A DNA stretch of 64,000 nucleotides from Paraburkholderia antibiotica (GCF_012927125.1 NZ_JABBFZ010000010.1:124001-188000); one strand, 5' to 3'; shown: positions 45,862-54,188, counted from the first letter of the stretch. Made by a program: numbers and translations. The notes: generated by a model from the letters alone, not told the origin.

Positions 45862-47040
45862 ATGAAGAATTCAAACGTTGCAAAGAAAAAGGCTGATACG
45901 AAGGGGCGGCGCCAGAATCTGAAAGTGGGCGTGTCGCTTTTTGTGCGTAAGGGACAGCAGTCCCTGTGGGAAAACGGCATTTTCCAGAACTGCCTGTTTC
46001 TCGTGATGTTGCTCAAGCAGGTGCCGTCGATCGGCGAGGTGTACCTGGTGGTGGGCGGGGGCGGCGGAGACGTCGAGGACGCAAAGAATTTCATCGAGGA
46101 TTCGCCTGCTCCTCTGATCGATCTGAACGATGCGATGAACCAGCTCGATCTGATGATCGAAATGAGCGCGCAGTTGAATCGCGAGTGGATCGTATCGTTT
46201 CGGGAGCGTGGCGGGCGCGTGATTTCCATGCGAGTCGGGAACGACTATGTGATCGATATCGAGCGAATGGTCTTCGACCGCCAGCAGGCGCTTTTGATTA
46301 GTGCCGCGCCGTATGACGAAATCTGGACGCTGCCCGAGTACGAACGCACATGCATGCCGTACTACCGCAGCGCCATGCGCGCGCCGGTGCGTCTGATGCC
46401 GCATCTGTGGAGTCCCGTCGTGCTCGAGCGGGCTGCCACCGCACTCCCGGACGGCGAGTCGTTTGGCTACAAGCCGGGGCGTCCTCGCTGGCGCGCGGGC
46501 GTTTTTGAGCCAAACATCTGTATGGTGAAGACGAGCCAGATTCCGATGCTGTGCTGCGAAAATGCACATCGGGAGAATGCGGATGTACTGGAGCACGTGT
46601 GGGTTTACAACACGGTGGGCGTCAAGGAGCATGCCGGCTTCTTCGCATTCGCACGGAGCCTCGACATTGTGAAGCACGGAATTGCGTCTTTCGAGGGGCG
46701 TTTTCCGTTCTGGCAGGTCATGTCGAAATATGTCGACGTCGTGGTGACTCACCAGTGGGAGAACGCACAAAACTACGTCTACTACGAAGCACTGTATGGT
46801 GGCTACCCGCTGATTCACAACTCGCATCTGATCGGCGATTGCGGCTACCGCTATCACGACTTCGATTGCGAAGAAGGAGGCGGCATGCTATTGCACGCGT
46901 TCAACATGCACGATCTCAACCTCGATGCATACCGGCGTAAAGCGGGCGCGTTTTTGAAGACATTGGATCCTTTGAATGCGGCCAACGTGAAAATCTACGG
47001 CGACGCGATCGACGCGGTATTCGATAGAGGCGAACGATGA
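45862..47040 (+). CDS. DUF2827 family protein, second of three
   Basis: 392 aa, starting 3 bp after the previous stop; TGAGGC acts as ribosome binding site. The first 20 residues are basic (NVAKKKADTKGRRQNLK) and absent from the paralogues. The conserved blocks are SLWENGIFQNCLFLVMLLKQ, EPNICMVKTSQIPMLCCENA, HQWENAQNYVYYEALYGGYP and LIHNSHLIGDCGYRYHDFDC. It also carries the acidic VGGGGGDVEDAKNF loop. Divergence from the first copy suggests a distinct substrate or donor specificity within one pathway. Confidence 0.82.
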   Translation: MKNSNVAKKKADTKGRRQNLKVGVSLFVRKGQQSLWENGIFQNCLFLVMLLKQVPSIGEVYLVVGGGGGDVEDAKNFIEDSPAPLIDLNDAMNQLDLMIEMSAQLNREWIVSFRERGGRVISMRVGNDYVIDIERMVFDRQQALLISAAPYDEIWTLPEYERTCMPYYRSAMRAPVRLMPHLWSPVVLERAATALPDGESFGYKPGRPRWRAGVFEPNICMVKTSQIPMLCCENAHRENADVLEHVWVYNTVGVKEHAGFFAFARSLDIVKHGIASFEGRFPFWQVMSKYVDVVVTHQWENAQNYVYYEALYGGYPLIHNSHLIGDCGYRYHDFDCEEGGGMLLHAFNMHDLNLDAYRRKAGAFLKTLDPLNAANVKIYGDAIDAVFDRGER

Positions 47041-48167
47041 CCGGAAAACTGCGTGTCGGAATTACGATCGGCCTGGGCCAGCCCGACGAAACGCTCTGGA
47101 ACAACGGCATCAAGCAGAACGCCGTGTTTCTCGCCGAGGCGTTGCGCCACTGCCCGAATGTCGAGAGCACCGTGCTCGTGAATACCACGGGCGTGCCGAT
47201 CACCGCGGCACTTCCGTGGGATCAAACGCGCTGGCCCGTATTGTCATTCGACGACGCGAAGGACAATCTGGACATTCTGATCGAGCTCGGTGGTCAGACG
47301 GATCCCGTGCGTACGGCGTATTTGAAGGAACGCGGTACTCGTCTCGTTTCGTATTGCTGCGGGTTCGAATACATCCATGCTGCCGAAGCAATGATGTTCG
47401 GCAAGAAGATGTGGGACGGCAACCTCTTCGTGAACCAGCGTTATGACGCGCTCTGGTTTATTCCACAGGTGGCGGGTAATACGCAGTCGTATCTCGAGGT
47501 AATGAGACGCGTGCCCGGTCAGGTGGTGCCGTTCGTGTGGAGCCCGGTGTTTCTGGCGGAGCGCTCACGCAACTTTCCGGACGAGGGGCAATATCGGCCT
47601 CGCCAAGGTCCGCGTAGGCTCACGGTCATGGAGCCGAACATCAATATTGTGAAGTTCTGTCTGTATCCGATATTGATAGCGGAGCTCGTTTACCGGGATC
47701 GTCCGACGGACATTGAATTGCTGCAGGTCGCCAATGCGTTTCCGATGGCACAGACGAATCGCGACTTTATTGCGCTCATGAACCACCTCGATATTGTCCG
47801 CGGGGGAAAGGCGTTGTTTACGGGCCGGCACGACACGCCAACGTTTCTGGCAACCAATACAGATATCGTGCTTTCTCACCAGATGGAGAATCCACTTAAC
47901 TATTTTTACCTGGAGGTGTGCTGGCAAGGGTACCCGCTCATCCACAACGCGACGCTGTGTGATGACCTCGGCTATTACTACTCTGGCAACGATGCAGAGG
48001 CGGGGGCGCAACGGCTGAACGAAGTCATCGATTCTCACGACGAGAATGCCGTGTCATACCGTGACGGACAGCGTGCGATGATCCAGCGCTACTTGCCAGA
48101 TAACAAGGATGTTGTCTCGACCTATAGTGCGTTGCTGGAAAACCTGATGAAAGCGCCGCTACGCTAA
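47037..48167 (+). CDS. DUF2827 family protein, third of three
   Basis: 376 aa; its ATG overlaps the preceding stop (ATGA), so it is translationally coupled. Conserved blocks are TLWNNGIKQNAVFLAEALRH, EPNINIVKFCLYPILIAELV (less conserved than in the paralogues), and SHQMENPLNYFYLEVCWQGY followed by PLIHNATLCDDLGYYYSGND. The HQW motif is changed to HQM here and KTS to KFC, so it may have a different specificity or a regulatory role. No terminator was recognised after it. Confidence 0.82.
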   Translation: MTGKLRVGITIGLGQPDETLWNNGIKQNAVFLAEALRHCPNVESTVLVNTTGVPITAALPWDQTRWPVLSFDDAKDNLDILIELGGQTDPVRTAYLKERGTRLVSYCCGFEYIHAAEAMMFGKKMWDGNLFVNQRYDALWFIPQVAGNTQSYLEVMRRVPGQVVPFVWSPVFLAERSRNFPDEGQYRPRQGPRRLTVMEPNINIVKFCLYPILIAELVYRDRPTDIELLQVANAFPMAQTNRDFIALMNHLDIVRGGKALFTGRHDTPTFLATNTDIVLSHQMENPLNYFYLEVCWQGYPLIHNATLCDDLGYYYSGNDAEAGAQRLNEVIDSHDENAVSYRDGQRAMIQRYLPDNKDVVSTYSALLENLMKAPLR

Positions 48168-48245
48168 AGTTCCGATTCTGTATCGCCATTTGTCTGCGTC
48201 ACTGCTAAACAGGCAGGTATTAATTTGTTTGTTGATCTAGATACT

Positions 48246-48581
48246 ATGAATATAAAATTTTCTATTGCTGCGCTTATGGTTGTGTCGACGTCCTTGATCT
48301 CGGGATGTTCAATCTACTCGGATCCAATGCAAGTCACCACGCAAGTTTCTACTGCGAGCGGCATGCAATATCACGTCAAATGTGGCGGCATTTTGGGCTC
48401 GTCGTCCGTTTGTGCGCGGCAGATGCAGAAGATATGTGGCGACCACCGGATACAGCAACTGGAAGTCGGGGACTCCAAAGATCCCGGATTTGCATCGGGA
48501 GATGATCCGCGCAGCGTGACGTTCATGTGTATTGCTTCGAACGGCAGCGCCGCGGGTGGGAAGGAGACGCATACCCAGTAA
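48246..48581 (+). CDS. Small putative lipoprotein
   Basis: 111 aa from ATG 48246 (MNIKFSIAALMVVSTSLISG); the upstream ATG at 48225 would disturb the signal. A signal peptide ends in the lipobox LISGC, giving a lipidated Cys near residue 21. The mature part has five further Cys (VKCGG, SVCAR, KICGD, FMCIAS), compatible with disulfides in the periplasm. No family recognised. It lies 78 bp after the DUF2827 genes on the same strand and may assist biogenesis of the adhesins. Confidence 0.7.
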   Translation: MNIKFSIAALMVVSTSLISGCSIYSDPMQVTTQVSTASGMQYHVKCGGILGSSSVCARQMQKICGDHRIQQLEVGDSKDPGFASGDDPRSVTFMCIASNGSAAGGKETHTQ

Positions 48582-48694
48582 GCGTTAGCCAGTCGGCTTA
48601 TTGGTTCTTTCCGTTCATCGGATACGCGGATAACGCCTGGAACAGTCCAGTCATTCCGCTTGAGTAAGTTTGTTTATCATTGTCTGAGCGATTA

Positions 48695-49300
48695 ATGAAG
48701 ACTGTTCTGTATGCGAGCCGGCGTGGCTTGATTCGTCTTTTGTGGAGTCTTCTGGCCATATCGGCGTCCGTGGCGACGGTGCATGCGCAAAGTATCCTCG
48801 CGCCTACCGCCGCCACACCTGAGCACCGGAATCCGCTGGTGCTTGCCGCTGGTAACGTCGGCGTACGCCAATGTCTACCGGCACTGAATTCGCTATCGGA
48901 ATTCGGTGTACGCGACGCGCGTAACAGCGATGTATTGCTCGATTGGGATCATCGCAGGCCAAACGGCGCTGCGGTGTTCTCTCTACTCGGTCTGGAGGCG
49001 CGTACGGCCGGCAATGGGGTCATGTCGATCGTGGCCGTGCCCGAAGCCGATGGCTCGTGTTCGGCATCCGCCGAACGGATTTCTGTTGAACCCAAGTCTT
49101 GTAAGGCGGTTGCCGAAGCGGAGTTGCGCGGATTTCAGGCGACACAGCTGTTGCCTCATATGACTGTCTACGCCAAGCAGCAGGAACCTGGATCGACTAT
49201 TTCGCTGGTAGAAACATCCGGAAGCTGTCTGATGATCCGGCGTTTTGTGAAATATTCGGCAGGATGGACTGCGGCAGGCGCAATCGATACTGCGAAATAA
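48695..49300 (+). CDS. Secreted protein of unknown function
   Basis: About 201 aa from MKTVLYASRRGLIRLLWSLL; the frame opens at 48680. A Tat-like or Sec-type signal peptide ends near VATVHAQ|S. The mature protein has four Cys (RQCLP, GSCSAS, KSCKAV, GSCLMI) and no recognised domain. Placement after the lipoprotein on the same strand suggests it belongs to the adhesin locus, for instance as a periplasmic or surface accessory factor. It ends the plus-strand run; the response regulators that follow are on the other strand. Confidence 0.7.
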   Translation: MKTVLYASRRGLIRLLWSLLAISASVATVHAQSILAPTAATPEHRNPLVLAAGNVGVRQCLPALNSLSEFGVRDARNSDVLLDWDHRRPNGAAVFSLLGLEARTAGNGVMSIVAVPEADGSCSASAERISVEPKSCKAVAEAELRGFQATQLLPHMTVYAKQQEPGSTISLVETSGSCLMIRRFVKYSAGWTAAGAIDTAK

Positions 49301-49692
49301 ACCTACCCGGGGTGTCTGGTTTCACGGATCGCGTTAGTCATGGGGGACGTTCCTGATTGCTTCAGTTTGTCGCCACTTGACTAAATCTTGGTCTTGGTGC
49401 GAACTCTGAGCCGTTCCGCGACTTGTGAACGACAAGCGGCAGATGCTGTTCTAGCCGTTCGTTTTTCGGATTTTTGCCAGCAGATAGATCAGCCCCTAAT
49501 TGGGACTGCCATGGCGAAGTTCGGATAGTGGACGCTGTTTGCACAGTGTCGTATGCGCGAAATGCTCATGGCCGGGCGCACTGCGCCGGCCAGGCAGATC
49601 TTTATGGGAAGATGGTCCGGCTCTCTGGATGAGTTTCGCGAGTACGCAATTCTCTGAGCCGGACGCGACAGCACAAGCCGCTTAGGCAGGCT
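49301..49692. other. Intergenic region between convergent genes
   Basis: About 390 bp with no gene that can be supported; small frames on both strands are out of character for the region. No clear intrinsic terminator was seen for either convergent transcript. Confidence 0.4.
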
Positions 49693-50337
49693 TTAGCCAC
49701 TCAGTCCGATTTCGAAGGCAAATCGAAACAGGTCGGCGTCGCGTGTAATCCCCAGTTTTTGCATCGCGCTACTTTTTTGAGTGCTGACCGTTTGTTTGGT
49801 GACATTCAGCTGTCGGGAAATTTCCCCGCTGGATAAACCCGAAACATACAGTCGAACAACTTCTTCTTCACGAGGTGATAGCGTTCGCTTGTTTGATTTT
49901 TCCGAAGAAAATCGCGTAAATACGGAGTCCTGTCCGCTTTCCGTACCGGGGAAATAGGTGGAGCCTGCATATACCGCATGAATTGCCGAAATCAAATGGT
50001 CTAATCGGCCACTTTTACTGACGACAGACTGGATTCCGATTTTCGCGATCTCTCGCACGATTGCGGGATTGTCCATCGACGTGAACACGACAATTCGTAG
50101 CGCTGGGTAACGCAGTCTCAAATCGGAAAGCAGTGCCAAGCCTTCACCCTGCGGGCCTCCTGGCATGAAGTAATCCGTAACCAGGACATCGCAGTGCACG
50201 TGATCAAGCAATTGGAAAGTTGCGTTGGAATCCTGCGCTACTCCTACGATATTCAGAATACCGGCCGAATTAATCGCATATTTCATTCCGGAGAGCACTG
50301 CAGGATGGTCGTCAGCTAACATGAGATCAATTTTCAC
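49693..50337 (-). CDS. LuxR/NarL-type response regulator (RcsB-like), copy 1
   Basis: 214 aa from the GTG at 50337 (VKIDLMLADDHPAVLSGM), preceded by AAGGGGC; this start aligns with the ATG of copy 3, and the phosphorylation site then falls at Asp55 (DVLVTDY) as in all four copies. The receiver domain covers residues 1-125 (acidic pocket ADDHP, Thr and Lys switch residues in VVFTSMDNP and SVVSKSG). The C-terminal LuxR HTH (about 148-210) contains LSPREEEVVRLYVSGLSSGE and RQLNVTKQTVSTQKSSAMQK, close to RcsB. No histidine kinase is nearby, so it is an orphan regulator. It is probably a regulator of the adhesin locus; inference. Confidence 0.88.
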   Translation of the reverse strand: MKIDLMLADDHPAVLSGMKYAINSAGILNIVGVAQDSNATFQLLDHVHCDVLVTDYFMPGGPQGEGLALLSDLRLRYPALRIVVFTSMDNPAIVREIAKIGIQSVVSKSGRLDHLISAIHAVYAGSTYFPGTESGQDSVFTRFSSEKSNKRTLSPREEEVVRLYVSGLSSGEISRQLNVTKQTVSTQKSSAMQKLGITRDADLFRFAFEIGLSG

Positions 50338-50854
50338 GGTAAGCCCCTTTAATCCAAGAGTTTGATATAGGTTAACTATCAATGCTTAAGCTTCAATTAA
50401 ATTGTAAATTTTTTTAACTTTTTTTAAGAATTTAAATAATTGAAGCTGCGGCAATATGCCATGGGGGGATTTATTGAAGGAGGGAGAGTCACTTAGGGGC
50501 GTCGTGATTCCACGTACGCGGCGACGAAGTGGGGCGGTGCTATACGTGAGCTCGAACTGGTGATCTTCGTGATGGCGGCACTCGAAATGTGTGCCGGTGG
50601 ACCCATCACATTGTTCTGGTAGACATACTTGGATTGGCAGGCGCTAATCGATTTCTACGCCGAATGGTTTCAAGTAATCGATTGCAAACAGACAGGCACG
50701 GCGCCGATGCTCCTAACGAGAAGTATCGATGTCTTGACCGGTATTGCTGGAGATGTAATGGCGATCAAAGGCAAAAACGTAGCTGCACATCAATGAGCAG
50801 GGAAGGTATGACCCGTGGGGATCCCCATGCGCTCGTCTTGCTGCAGGTCATTTC
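50338..50854. promoter_or_regulatory. Upstream region of response regulator 1
   Basis: About 515 bp. The first 110 bases upstream of the GTG are very AT-rich and contain an 11-bp inverted repeat, AGCTTCAATTA (50389-50399) and TAATTGAAGCT (50437-50447). Beyond it, to 50,854, I see no gene; a plus-strand frame at 50589-50990 overlaps the next regulator and lacks support. Confidence 0.45.
50389..50447. promoter_or_regulatory. AT-rich dyad upstream of response regulator 1
   Basis: A perfect 11-bp inverted repeat with a 37-base A/T spacer, 52-110 bases upstream of the start. It could be a paired operator for a dimeric regulator, possibly autoregulation, or a cruciform-forming site. Confidence 0.4.
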
Positions 50855-51472
50855 TCACGAGTGGCGAAACAAATCAGCGTCGCTCACGATACCAAGCTTT
50901 TTCATCGCAGCGATCTTCTGTGAGCTGATGGTCTTCTTGCTACGATTTAGTTTTTCCGCGATTTCACCAACTCGCATTCCAGAGGTGTAAAGCCGAATCA
51001 CTTCAGCTTCGCGTTTCGAAAGCTGAGTCAGCGACGTACTCATGCTACCCTCAGCCAAATCGGTGACGATCTCCGGATAGGAAGGGTAATAAATGGTGTG
51101 CGCATAGACCGCATGTATTGCGGAAATCAGGTGGCCAATATTGTCCGTTTTTCGGAGATAAGAATGTACACCGAGTCGTGCAACCTCGCGCACGATAGTG
51201 GGATTATCGTGCATCGACAGCGTAACGATTTTTATATTCGGATAGCGCCGCCGTAAATAAGACAGCATCGAAAAACCGTCACCATACGCACCGTCAGACA
51301 TTGAGTAGTCGGTGACAAGAACATCGCAGCTTGTCGTTTCAAGGAGTTTTACGATTTCGCTTGAGTTCTGTGCGGCGCCTATAACATCAATTGTATTTAC
51401 TGAATCCAGTGAATATCTGATGCCAGCCAGAACTGCTGGATGATCGTCCGCTATCACGACCTTGATTGACAT
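50855..51472 (-). CDS. LuxR/NarL-type response regulator (RcsB-like), copy 2
   Basis: 205 aa from MSIKVVIADDHPAVLAGIRY. The receiver has Asp55 in DVLVTDYSMSDG (Ser-Asp replaces the usual Pro-Gly after the site), and the switch stretch is IVTLSMHDNP. The HTH is LSKREAEVIRLYTSGMRVGE and EKLNRSKKTISSQKIAAMKK. The protein ends early at DADLFRHS, lacking the FEIGLS tail of copies 1 and 3. Dyads upstream (GATTGCCG 51501-51508 / CGGCAATC 51521-51528 and ACTAAT 51551 / ATTAGT 51563) may be operators. Confidence 0.88.
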   Translation of the reverse strand: MSIKVVIADDHPAVLAGIRYSLDSVNTIDVIGAAQNSSEIVKLLETTSCDVLVTDYSMSDGAYGDGFSMLSYLRRRYPNIKIVTLSMHDNPTIVREVARLGVHSYLRKTDNIGHLISAIHAVYAHTIYYPSYPEIVTDLAEGSMSTSLTQLSKREAEVIRLYTSGMRVGEIAEKLNRSKKTISSQKIAAMKKLGIVSDADLFRHS

Positions 51473-51500
51473 GGTGAGTTCCAGATGGTGCTGTTTCTAA

Positions 51501-51568
51501 GATTGCCGGATGGAGTATAGCGGCAATCATAAAATATTATATGAAAAAAGACTAATTTTGACATTAGT
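51501..51568. promoter_or_regulatory. Two dyads upstream of response regulator 2
   Basis: GATTGCCG / CGGCAATC (8-bp perfect, 12-base spacer) and ACTAAT / ATTAGT (6-bp perfect, 6-base spacer) lie 29-96 bases upstream of the start in an AT-rich stretch. They are candidate binding sites for dimeric regulators. Confidence 0.35.
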
Positions 51569-51720
51569 TGATAATTCTCCTGTTGTGGATATCAAGTTGT
51601 TGGTAAAAAAGTTTAGATATTTGATTTTATTAAGGACTGGACAGGAGGCGATGACCTGCCTGGCGATTTTCGGACCAGCTGAAACTTGAGAGAATGGCTT
51701 CCAACGGAGAAATGGAAGTC

Positions 51721-51972
51721 ATGAAGAAGAGCCGATTCACGGAAGAACAGATGGTCACGATGCTGCGCGAGGCGGACAGGACGTCGGTCGCGGAGGTATC
51801 GAAGAAATAAGCGACCAGACGATCTACAACTGGCGCCAGCACTTTGGCGGCATGGATGCGGCCGATGTCAAGCGACTGAAGCATCTGGAGCAGGAGAATG
51901 CCCGGCTCAAGAAGATGCTGGCCGAACGGGATCTCGAACTGGATGTGATGAAGGAGATCAACGCAAAAAATG
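51721..51972 (+). pseudogene. IS3 orfA, frameshifted and disconnected
   Basis: It begins MKKSRFTEEQMVTMLREADR with TSVAEVSKK, then meets a stop. The expected continuation (HGISDQTIYNWRQ) resumes in another frame as ISDQTIYNWRQHFGGMDAAD and RLKHLEQENARLKKMLAERD. A 7-bp deletion at about 51807-51810 explains the shift. The HTH and leucine-zipper parts are recognisable. The link to orfB is cut by the inserted IS110-type element. Confidence 0.85.
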
Positions 51973-51989
51973 TATGGTCCGCCCTGGTT

Positions 51990-52205
51990 TTGCAAGCGGG
52001 CACTGACGAACGAAGCAGTTTGCGTAAATGTATCCGGCCTCTCGCAAGTCAGCCGCTTTTGGCGGCAAGGCCATGATGGGATATGCGCGCTCGGTTCCCA
52101 ATAACTGGACCGGCCACGAAGGCCGCTTTTTTGGACCGGGCTTACCGAACGCCGTTGCACTGTTTCGTCATCAATTACTCGTCTGCAAACTTTGAAGAGA
52201 GTGCG
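51990..52205 (-). ncRNA. Candidate guide (seek/bridge) RNA region of the IS110-family element
   Basis: The roughly 220-bp non-coding end downstream of the transposase stop is where IS1111 elements encode their target-specifying RNA. Read on the minus strand it contains stable small hairpins (CGGCCTTCGTGGCCG and GCCGCCAAAAGCGGC). It also contains two 7-base matches to the sequences flanking the insertion: CAAAAAA (complement of 52127-52133, target 51964-51970) and GAGCGCG (complement of 52086-52092, target 53339-53345). These matches are short and could be chance. No transcript evidence is available. Confidence 0.4.
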
Positions 52206-52210
52206 GCTAC

Positions 52211-53260
52211 CTACAAGATACGTGGCTGCCGCAGGTAGAAGGTTCCTTGTCGCGTGAGAATGGTCCACGCGATACGTGCAAGCTTATTGGCAAGCGCGAC
52301 TATTACCTTGTTCCTGTGTATGCCCTTCGCCTCCATGTCGGAAATCCAAACCCCAAGATGATCTTTGGTCCGATCGAGATGCAGCACACATGCGCGCGCA
52401 CCATGGATCAATAGCTTACGAAGGTAGGGGTTGCCCCGCTTGGTAATGCCGAGCAGGTGCTGCTTGCCTCCGGTAGAAAACTCCCGGGGAACAAGACCGA
52501 GCCACGCAGCAAAATTACGCCCCGACTTGAACTGGGTACCGCTGCCGGAGAAAGCTGTAATGGCGGTTGCTGTCAGGTGAGCGATTCCTGGTATGGATGT
52601 TAGCCGCGTTGCAACATCGTCTGCTCCGGCGATAGCTTCGATCTGGCGTCGTAGTTGCAACAGGCGCGCCTCGATTGACCGATACTCTTGCCATAACTCC
52701 TGCAAAAGTTCACGCATGGCAGTCGTCAATCCGTTGGTCTCGTCAGACAGGATGTTCGGGATATCGCGCACGAAGTACGCAGCTCCTGCGCCGATAGTCA
52801 GGCCATATTCAAGCAGGAAAGCACGAGACTGATTGATGACGGCAGTCTTGCTGGACACCAGTCGCTGCCGGACACGATGCAGCGCCTGCAGATCTAACTG
52901 GGCTTCGGTCTTTGGCTGCGTAAAACGCATGGTGGGGCGTGAAATTGCTTCTGCGATCGCTTCTGCGTCGACGATATCAGTCTTGTTGGACTTGACGAAC
53001 GGTTTGACGAATTGCGCAGGCACGATACGAACCTGATGCTCCTGGCCAACAGCCTTGCGCGCCAACCAGTTACTGCCGGGGCAAGCCTCCATACCAATGA
53101 TCGTCGGAGAGGCGCGGGCAAGGAGTTCAAGTAACCGTTCTCGGTTGAAGCGGCCTTTGAACACGGGCTTGCCGTTATCATCGAGACCGACGACATGGAA
53201 AACGGATTTCCCGATGTCTATGCCCATGCGGGCGATTGAAGTCGTGCTACGTTGACTCAT
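52211..53260 (-). CDS. IS110-family transposase/recombinase
   Basis: 349 aa from MSQRSTTSIARMGIDIGKSV; upstream AGGTGTG is a ribosome binding site. The N-terminal RuvC-like DEDD domain shows GIDIGKSVFHVVGLDDNG (first Asp), GMEACPGSNWLAR, and NKTDIVDAEAIAEA (the D-x-x-D pair). The C-terminal transposase_20 domain contains LTSIPGIAHLTATAITAFSG, then RNFAAWLGLVPREFSTGGKQ and the catalytic Ser region, and GITKRGNPYLRKLLIHGARA. The frame is intact, so the element may be active. Confidence 0.93.
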   Translation of the reverse strand: MSQRSTTSIARMGIDIGKSVFHVVGLDDNGKPVFKGRFNRERLLELLARASPTIIGMEACPGSNWLARKAVGQEHQVRIVPAQFVKPFVKSNKTDIVDAEAIAEAISRPTMRFTQPKTEAQLDLQALHRVRQRLVSSKTAVINQSRAFLLEYGLTIGAGAAYFVRDIPNILSDETNGLTTAMRELLQELWQEYRSIEARLLQLRRQIEAIAGADDVATRLTSIPGIAHLTATAITAFSGSGTQFKSGRNFAAWLGLVPREFSTGGKQHLLGITKRGNPYLRKLLIHGARACVLHLDRTKDHLGVWISDMEAKGIHRNKVIVALANKLARIAWTILTRQGTFYLRQPRIL

Positions 53261-53336
53261 GACACACCTCCGGGGGTGAGGATCGGCGTCAGCGTCGATT
53301 ATGCCCCTGTGGGAAGGGCGGACCATCCTATTAGTG

Positions 53337-54188
53337 GTGAGCGCGTGCGCGCGACGCCAGCAGGTTGCCTATGCGAGGACACGGGGCCTGTCGGAACGAC
53401 GAGCGTGCGCGCTGATGCTGGTGGCAAGATCAGCGTTGCGTTACCAGTCGAAGCTGGCTGAGCGGGATGCTCCGGTGAGGGCGGCCATGTGTGTGCTGTC
53501 GGCGCAGTATCCGCGCTACGGCTACCGTCGCATCCAGATTTTTCTGGAACGGCAGGGCTACCCGATGAGCGCCGACCGTGCATGGCGACTGTGGAGGCTC
53601 GCCGGATTGCAGGTGCCGCGCAAGCGTCCGCGTCGGCGTGTGTCGGTTCGTCGACCCCGGCCAACACCAGCCACGGCAGCACGACACGTCTGGGCTTACG
53701 ATTTCGTGTTCGATGGATGCGCCAACGGTCAGCAGTTGAAGTGCCTGACGGTGATCGATGAATACACGCGCGAATGTCTGGCCATCGATGTTGCCGGGTC
53801 GATTCGCTCAGGGCGGGTAATCGAAGTGCTGTCGCAATTGATCAGCCTGCATGGCACACCGCGTTACCTGCGCTCGGACAACGGCCCGGAGTTTGTGTCT
53901 CGCGCTATCTTGAAGTGGGCCGCACAGAACGGAATGGACATGGCGCTCAGCGATCCCGGCAAGCCGTGGCAGAACGGTACAGACGAGAGCTTCAATGGCA
54001 GGTTCCGTGACGAATGTCTGAGCCTGGAATGGTTCCGCTCACGGGTCGAAGCCAAAGTCGTGATTGAGCAGTGGCGGCGCCATTACAATGCGATTCGGCC
54101 GCATTCCGCGCTGGACTACCTGACACCCAACGAGTTTAAGCAACGGTATGGTTCAACTGAAGCAACCGAGGCCGTTCTCCAAGATTGA
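53337..54188 (+). CDS. IS3-family (IS407-group) transposase OrfB
   Basis: About 283 aa; normally translated by frameshifting from orfA, here reached only from GTG 53337 (VSACARRQQVAYARTRGLSE). The HTH_21 segment is YPRYGYRRIQIFLERQGYPM. The rve integrase core has the DDE triad: first Asp in ARHVWAYDFVFD, second in RSDNGPEFVSRA, and Glu in GTDESFNGRFRDECLSLEW. The ending is NAIRPHSALDYLTPNEFKQR. The core is intact but cut off from orfA, so the protein is unlikely to be made in its normal fused form. Confidence 0.88.
   Translation: MSACARRQQVAYARTRGLSERRACALMLVARSALRYQSKLAERDAPVRAAMCVLSAQYPRYGYRRIQIFLERQGYPMSADRAWRLWRLAGLQVPRKRPRRRVSVRRPRPTPATAARHVWAYDFVFDGCANGQQLKCLTVIDEYTRECLAIDVAGSIRSGRVIEVLSQLISLHGTPRYLRSDNGPEFVSRAILKWAAQNGMDMALSDPGKPWQNGTDESFNGRFRDECLSLEWFRSRVEAKVVIEQWRRHYNAIRPHSALDYLTPNEFKQRYGSTEATEAVLQD

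Larger units (their letters stand above)
51973..53336 (-). mobile_element. IS110-family (IS1111-like) element nested in the IS3 element
   Basis: Subterminal 12-bp inverted repeats ATGGTCCGCCCT (51974-51985) and AGGGCGGACCAT (53315-53326) flank the element. Removing 51973-53336 restores a continuous IS3 sequence (AAAAAATG joined to GTGAGCGCG). Subterminal inverted repeats and a longer non-coding region downstream of the transposase are typical of the IS1111 subgroup, whereas classical IS110 members lack inverted repeats. No target duplication is expected for this family. Confidence 0.85.

Noticed and set aside
50589-50990. Plus-strand frame of 133 codons between response regulators 1 and 2
   Set aside because: It overlaps the 3' part of response regulator 2 on the other strand, has no ribosome binding site and no family resemblance.
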